A DNA stretch of 64,000 nucleotides from contig CADBWK010000009.1 of assembly GCA_902798385.1 (NCBI GenBank), forward strand, positions 1 to 64,000. Direction: 5' to 3'. Below, piece by piece: positions 59,732-64,000 of the stretch. The notes under the pieces were generated by a model, which worked only from the letters and a program-made list of their open reading frames with translations, was not told the origin of the DNA and ran no database searches. Within the stretch, counting starts at the first letter, position 1. Every line of letters begins with the position of its first letter. Source of the stretch: an uncultured Bacteroidales bacterium (GTDB lineage: Bacteria; Bacteroidota; Bacteroidia; Bacteroidales; Paludibacteraceae). The position numbers and the translations under genes are program-made.

Positions 59732-61416
59732 TACTTAACGATTGCCTGGAACTCAGCTTCCTCAGCAAACTTAGCGAACTCGATGTCACGAGCAGCACGT
59801 GCTTTGAGGTTAGCGTCCTGTGCAATAGCCGACTTGAGGTTAGCATACACAGCGTCCTTGTCATTCGTACGTGCACCTACAACAGCCTTGAGGTAAGCAG
59901 TCGTTGCATTCGGCTCTTTCACAGCATCCAGCGTCTTCGATGCAGCAGCATAATCCTCATCGAGGATCTGCTGAACAGCAGCGTTGTTCGTTGCGTTGTC
60001 GCCATAAGCTTTCTTAGCAGCAGCGTAGTCACCCTTCTGCGTGTAGAGCGTACCCATCGCAGCACTCAGGTTAGCCTTCGTGCCGGCAGCCTTACCGAAA
60101 TGCTCTTCAGCCTTTGCCAAATCGCCATCAGCCATAGCAGCCAGACCTGCGTTGTAGTTTACGTCCGGATCATTCGGTTGGATATCCAATGCCTTTGCGT
60201 AGCAACGGCGAGCCTCAGCATAGTTACCCGACTCGAAATACAACTGACCCATAGCGTTCCATGCGCGGTAGTCATTGTACAGATCAGCAGCTTTCTGATA
60301 GATAGCCATCTTCTCTGCCTTGTCCTCGGTCAACGTAGCAGCATAGAGCAACTCCTCAACACTCAGTTGAGCCGGGTCGTTCTTTGCCAACTCGCGGATC
60401 TCGTCATCACTCTTACCGATCAGATCGATCGTGAGCAACAGACGGCTGCGACGCAAAGCCGGAAGGATCTCGTCAGCAATAGTGCCATATACCGAGCTCA
60501 AGTTCTTGATCTGAGCCTCACGCTCTTCCGGATCGCTGTACATAGAGAGCACGCGAAGTACCAGGTCTTTGTCCTGCATGTTGCTGTTCTCCATCGCTTT
60601 CTGGAAACCATCCCAGTCCTCAGCCGTGATATTAGCCTGGATCTCGTTGTTTACTTTGTTCTTCTTGAGATCTTTCTTGAGGAAGTTAGCAGCTGCTTTC
60701 TGACGGTTTTGAGCGAGTTTCTCGTTCAGATCCATACCACCATCCGGCGATGCATAACCTGCAACCTCAATCTTATTGATCTCTTTCTTCTCGTTGTCCT
60801 TAGCTTCCTTGAGTGCAGCCTGGAGATCCTTTACGCTTGCGCTCTTGGTCTCGCTCGAACGGAGCTCTGCACTCTGGATGAGGAACTTAATGTCAGCCTC
60901 GGTCAACTCCTGGATAACGCGTTGGAACTTATCCGGCGTGGTAGCCGTCTTGTTGTCCTTTGCCTGTGCCAACTCATCGGTAACGCGTACACCGTCAGCG
61001 ATCTTGAGGTCAGGAATCTCAATCACTTTCTTACCAACGCGAGCCTCGAAGCGAAGATAAAGCTCCGATTGCATCATAGCAGGAACGAAATCAAACGAGC
61101 AGCTTTGCATGTACTTACCGCCGTTCTTGTAGTTAACGGTCTTACCGTTCTCTTTAGCCTTCTCACCTACATAGGTAACAGGCTCGCCAAGTGCCTCTTG
61201 TCCGTCATACTTGAGGACCGGAGTAACAACGAGTACACCTTTCTTAGCAAATTTCTTCTCGGGGAACGTACCGGTGATCTCCGCATTTACCTTGTTGCCA
61301 ACCTTCTCCAGCGGGCTCGGGTTAACGGTGATTTGCTCCGGGTTAGGTAACGTTTTGTTACACGATGCCAACACTACTGCAGCAGCAATGAGGCTAAGAA
61401 ATAAACCTTTCTTCAT
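59731..61416 (-). CDS. Lipoprotein with OmpA-like domain and TPR repeats
   Basis: A 561-residue outer-membrane lipoprotein: lipobox LASC (Cys19), an N-terminal beta region (about 25-150), an OmpA-like peptidoglycan-binding core (about 200-290: EVAGYASPDGGMDLNEKLAQNRQKAAANFL) and C-terminal TPR helices (about 385-520: AWNAMGQLYFESGNYAEARRCYAKALDIQP). It probably anchors a complex to the cell wall. Codon use suggests strong expression. The start at 61416 gives a normal lipoprotein signal; an ATG two codons earlier is possible. Confidence 0.87.
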   Translation of the reverse strand: MKKGLFLSLIAAAVVLASCNKTLPNPEQITVNPSPLEKVGNKVNAEITGTFPEKKFAKKGVLVVTPVLKYDGQEALGEPVTYVGEKAKENGKTVNYKNGGKYMQSCSFDFVPAMMQSELYLRFEARVGKKVIEIPDLKIADGVRVTDELAQAKDNKTATTPDKFQRVIQELTEADIKFLIQSAELRSSETKSASVKDLQAALKEAKDNEKKEINKIEVAGYASPDGGMDLNEKLAQNRQKAAANFLKKDLKKNKVNNEIQANITAEDWDGFQKAMENSNMQDKDLVLRVLSMYSDPEEREAQIKNLSSVYGTIADEILPALRRSRLLLTIDLIGKSDDEIRELAKNDPAQLSVEELLYAATLTEDKAEKMAIYQKAADLYNDYRAWNAMGQLYFESGNYAEARRCYAKALDIQPNDPDVNYNAGLAAMADGDLAKAEEHFGKAAGTKANLSAAMGTLYTQKGDYAAAKKAYGDNATNNAAVQQILDEDYAAASKTLDAVKEPNATTAYLKAVVGARTNDKDAVYANLKSAIAQDANLKARAARDIEFAKFAEEAEFQAIVK

Positions 61417-61496
61417 ATGCATATAAATTAGTTAATGTATGTTTAATGTATGTTTATTTTCATTCGTTTCGGCATGCATCACTGCATAATCCGCTG

Positions 61497-61528
61497 CAAA
61501 ATTACTACAAAAATTTGACATGTGCAAG
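61497..61528 (-). promoter_or_regulatory. Promoter of the OmpA/TPR lipoprotein
   Basis: On the minus strand: CTTG (61528-61525), a 20-bp spacer starting CACATGTCA, TAATTTTG (61504-61497). Confidence 0.75.
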
Positions 61529-61545
61529 TTTTTGTACAAAAATTT

Positions 61546-62856
61546 TTATTTTAGTCGCAGGAAACCGATGCCAAATCGCTCTACCGCCGCACGCTCCAAT
61601 TCCTCTCGAACAGAAGGATCAGCAATCGAGATGAGCGCTTTAGCGCGATCGGCTAAGGGCAGGTTGCGCAGATAGACGATGCCGTGTTCGGTAGCTATAT
61701 ACTGCGCCTGAAAACGCGTAGTCACCACCCCTGCGCCGGGTGCCAAACGTGCCACAATCTTCGACTTTCCTTTGTTCGTCATACTCGGTAGCGCGATGAA
61801 GCATTTACCGCCTTCGGAAAGGGCAGCACCGTACATGAAGTCATGTTGTCCACCCACACCGGAGATGATGGTCTCGCCGATCGAATCTGCACAGATCTGA
61901 CCGGTCAAGTCCACCTCCACCGCCGAGTTGATTGCCATCGCTTTCGGGTTCTGGCGAATGATCTGCGGATCGTTGGTCCATGCTACATCACGGATCACAA
62001 AATCCCTATTCCCATCCACGTAGTCATACAAATGTTTGGAACCCAGAATCAGACTTCCCACCGACTTCCCGGGCAGCACTTTTTTGAGACTGTTGTCAAT
62101 AACCCCGCTCTCTATCAACGGCAGTACACCATCGGTTATTGCTTCGGTATGCAGACCGAGATGCTGATGATTTCTTAGGGCATTAATGACCGCATTCGGG
62201 ATACCGCCGACGCCGATCTGCAGCGTTGCGCCATCAGGAATCTCGGACGCCACAAAATTACCGATCTTCGTCTCGATCTCATTCGGCACAGGTGTCGGTA
62301 CTTCTACCAAAGGGATGTCACCGCGACACATCGCTGTGATCTTACTGATATGAATGACGGGATCGCCAAAGGTGCGGGGCATAAACTTGTTCACCTGCGC
62401 AATGACGGTGCGCGAGCACTCGGCGCCGGAGAAAGCGATGTCGGCGGATATACCGAACGAACAGTACCCCTCTTCGTCGGGTTCGCTCACCTGTAAGAAC
62501 GTCACATCAACTGGAATCTGTCGGCTTCTGAACAAGAACGGCACCTCCCCAAGAAACGCAGGAATGGTGTCCGCTACGCCTTCGCGCATCGCCTTCCGTA
62601 AGGTATTGGGCACGAAGATAGACAGCGCCCGGAACGAGTCCATTAACTCTTTCTTGGCGTACGGTGCATCATCGGGATGAACACCGAAACCGGAGATCAG
62701 CTTCACATCGTGCAACTCACTCGCGCGCTCTACGAGCGCATTGAGTAGCACGGTCGGGATACTCGTACTACCTTGCACAACGATCGTATCACCGCTGCGC
62801 ACATGGCTTACCGCCTCCAGAGGACTAACGTATTTCGGGGTATTCAGAGGGATCAT
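61546..62856 (-). CDS. Acetyl-CoA hydrolase/CoA-transferase family enzyme
   Basis: A family I-like CoA-transferase of about 436 residues from the ATG at 62856; an ATG at 62883 is equally possible, and longer frames only mirror the upstream gene. IQIGVGGIPNAV-type CoA loops (LQIGVGGIPNAVINAL) and the C-terminal GVGGQHDFMYGAALSEGGK, with catalytic Glu in TEAITDGVLPL, fit 4-hydroxybutyrate/acetate CoA-transferases. It likely moves CoA between acyl-CoA and acetate in fermentation. It overlaps the aminotransferase gene's end. Confidence 0.85.
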   Translation of the reverse strand: MIPLNTPKYVSPLEAVSHVRSGDTIVVQGSTSIPTVLLNALVERASELHDVKLISGFGVHPDDAPYAKKELMDSFRALSIFVPNTLRKAMREGVADTIPAFLGEVPFLFRSRQIPVDVTFLQVSEPDEEGYCSFGISADIAFSGAECSRTVIAQVNKFMPRTFGDPVIHISKITAMCRGDIPLVEVPTPVPNEIETKIGNFVASEIPDGATLQIGVGGIPNAVINALRNHQHLGLHTEAITDGVLPLIESGVIDNSLKKVLPGKSVGSLILGSKHLYDYVDGNRDFVIRDVAWTNDPQIIRQNPKAMAINSAVEVDLTGQICADSIGETIISGVGGQHDFMYGAALSEGGKCFIALPSMTNKGKSKIVARLAPGAGVVTTRFQAQYIATEHGIVYLRNLPLADRAKALISIADPSVREELERAAVERFGIGFLRLK

Positions 62857-64000
62857 AGGGATCGAATTGAGAGTAGTCTTCATTGAACTTACGGAGTCGC
62901 TCTTCGAGTTGTTCATATTGGTCTTCCCGGATAGACGAAGCGCAGCCACGCATACCGTCACGCTGCGCACCGGTGCTTTCCAGCGAGATAGCCGAGACAC
63001 CGTAGTAGATGAGTTTGTTGACGAGTTTCATGCCCGTCCAGTCTTTGTAACCGAAGGTAAAGAAGAAACCGTCACCAACGTCCTGTCCGTCGGCATCTTT
63101 GTCATATACGATATGAAAACCGTTGCGGAGCATGATCTCCTTAATCTTATGCGCACGACGCGCGTACTCACGCGTATTGTCCACATAGCGCAACTTACCT
63201 TCGCACGCCGCCTGCAGCATCGCTGCCATACCGTGTTGCACGGAGTGACACACACCGCTCGAAAGCACATACAAGAAAGTATATGCAAAACTCTGGAGTA
63301 ACTCGCCGTTGTTATGCAGACGCTTACCCAAAGCAGGGTAAACACGCTTCGCCAACACAGGATCAATTGCCACGAAGGCCGCACGTTGACCGGCATAACT
63401 GAAGATCTTTGAGCACGAGACCATCTGAATACAGTTATGCGTGTAATGACCTACGGAGGGTTGATACGGCTCCGAATAAGGGTTGCCTCTATTCGGATCA
63501 CGGAAGTCCATATTCATATACGCCAGGTCTTCCAGAATAATGGCATCGTACTGCGTAGCCAACTCTCCGATGATCCGTAACTCATCTTCCGTCAAACAGG
63601 CCCAAGTCGGGTTATTCGGATTGCTATACAGGATTCCTGCGACACGGCCGCTCTTCAGATGACGCTCCAGTTCATCACGCAACTTAGCCCCGCGAAAATC
63701 GGCGATATCGAAAGCCTCGATACGACTGCCGATCACGTTACATTGCATCTTCTGCACCGGGAAACAAGGGTCCAAGAAGAGTATCGTGTCTTTCTCCGGC
63801 TGCAACTGAATGAGCATCATGTTGAGTGCAAAAGCCGCCTGCATCGAACCCACGGTCGGCAAAATACACTCCGGCGGACGTTGCAGGTTTACGAACGCGC
63901 GCACGAACTCCGAACCCCACTTCTTCACTTCCGGAATACCGATAATATTCGGATAGTGCGCCGCGCAACCGTTCAGCAGCGCCTTGTGTTCGGCTTCGAT
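62825..64000 (-). CDS. Aminotransferase class I/II (5' end outside the window)
   Basis: The frame is open to the window edge, so the N-terminus is missing; 391 codons plus stop are visible. PLP-fold motifs: YSNPNNPTWACLTEDEL, the Asp/Tyr region ILEDLAYMNMDF and the PLP-Lys motif SCSKIFSYAGQR, with GCASSIRE near the end carrying the substrate Arg-type region. The amino acid specificity cannot be read. The neighbouring CoA-transferase overlaps its end. Confidence 0.85.
   Translation of the reverse strand: MEAEHKALLNGCAAHYPNIIGIPEVKKWGSEFVRAFVNLQRPPECILPTVGSMQAAFALNMMLIQLQPEKDTILFLDPCFPVQKMQCNVIGSRIEAFDIADFRGAKLRDELERHLKSGRVAGILYSNPNNPTWACLTEDELRIIGELATQYDAIILEDLAYMNMDFRDPNRGNPYSEPYQPSVGHYTHNCIQMVSCSKIFSYAGQRAAFVAIDPVLAKRVYPALGKRLHNNGELLQSFAYTFLYVLSSGVCHSVQHGMAAMLQAACEGKLRYVDNTREYARRAHKIKEIMLRNGFHIVYDKDADGQDVGDGFFFTFGYKDWTGMKLVNKLIYYGVSAISLESTGAQRDGMRGCASSIREDQYEQLEERLRKFNEDYSQFDPYDPSEYPEIR

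Noticed and set aside
59611..61350. A 579-codon plus-strand frame opposite the OmpA/TPR lipoprotein
   Set aside because: It is Leu/Ser/Val-rich because it complements a Lys/Glu/Ala-rich gene. The minus-strand frame has a lipobox, OmpA core and TPRs and is the real one.

Overview
This window is a stretch of a Bacteroidales-type chromosome (phylum Bacteroidota); I cannot fix the family. The evidence is convergent. Promoters have the Bacteroidota form (TTG near -33, a 20-bp spacer, TAnnTTTG near -7). Gene families largely confined to the phylum are present (DUF3127, DUF4271, DUF4476, DUF5686, DUF6242). There is a lipid A gene run lpxD-lpxC-lpxA, a serine palmitoyltransferase for sphingolipids, and a protein C-terminus of the kind seen on Bacteroidota secreted proteins. 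No rRNA, prophage, insertion sequence or CRISPR array was seen. One tRNA (Leu, anticodon TAA) is present.

Layout. 1-9.5 kb (+): end of a secreted protein, a small basic protein, lipoprotein-ddl-polyprenyl synthase, a Kelch-like DUF6242 lipoprotein, pgk, a DUF3127 OB-fold protein, a phosphoesterase and recO; fthC lies opposite. 9.5-16.4 kb (+): rpmH-rbfA, a LolC/E-type permease fused to a lipoprotein, xerD, a DUF5686 outer-membrane protein and an RsmF-type methyltransferase. 16.3-21.2 kb (-): thioredoxin, cation/proton antiporter, epimerase, DEAD-box helicase. 21.2-29.2 kb: aroB (+), then a seven-gene minus-strand run (HD hydrolase, lpxD, lpxC, lpxA, glnS, HSDR_N protein, phoH). 29.3 kb: tRNA-Leu. 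29.4-35.5 kb (-): uxaB-uxaA-comF-nadB-NlpC/P60. 35.6-43.7 kb is the accessory part: an AbiE toxin-antitoxin pair with an overlapping secreted DUF4476 gene, about 700 bp of repeats, and an AT-richer three-gene operon encoding a metallo-beta-lactamase-fold hydrolase, a BspA-type leucine-rich-repeat protein fused to a DEDDh exonuclease, and a polytopic membrane protein. 43.8-64 kb is core again: a zinc-ribbon protein, mdh, serine palmitoyltransferase, LD-carboxypeptidase, psuK-psuG, DUF4271-hemD-rnpA-yidD-trmD, asd-U32 peptidase, acpP-fabF, split UshA-like domains, mutL, an OmpA/TPR lipoprotein, a CoA-transferase and a partial aminotransferase.

Two things stand out. First, the window is peppered with at least 21 short arrays of degenerate 7-bp units, most of them exactly four units (28 bp). 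They occur between genes and also inside genes (ddl, aroB, the epimerase, the permease, NlpC/P60). Several supply start or stop codons, and two encode most of a signal peptide's hydrophobic core. A parallel class of six-unit 11-bp arrays flanks accessory genes. Second, the MBL / LRR-exonuclease / membrane operon has the look of an undescribed, possibly defensive, system. It sits beside AbiE, is compositionally distinct, and has related triplet-loop hairpin repeats on both sides.
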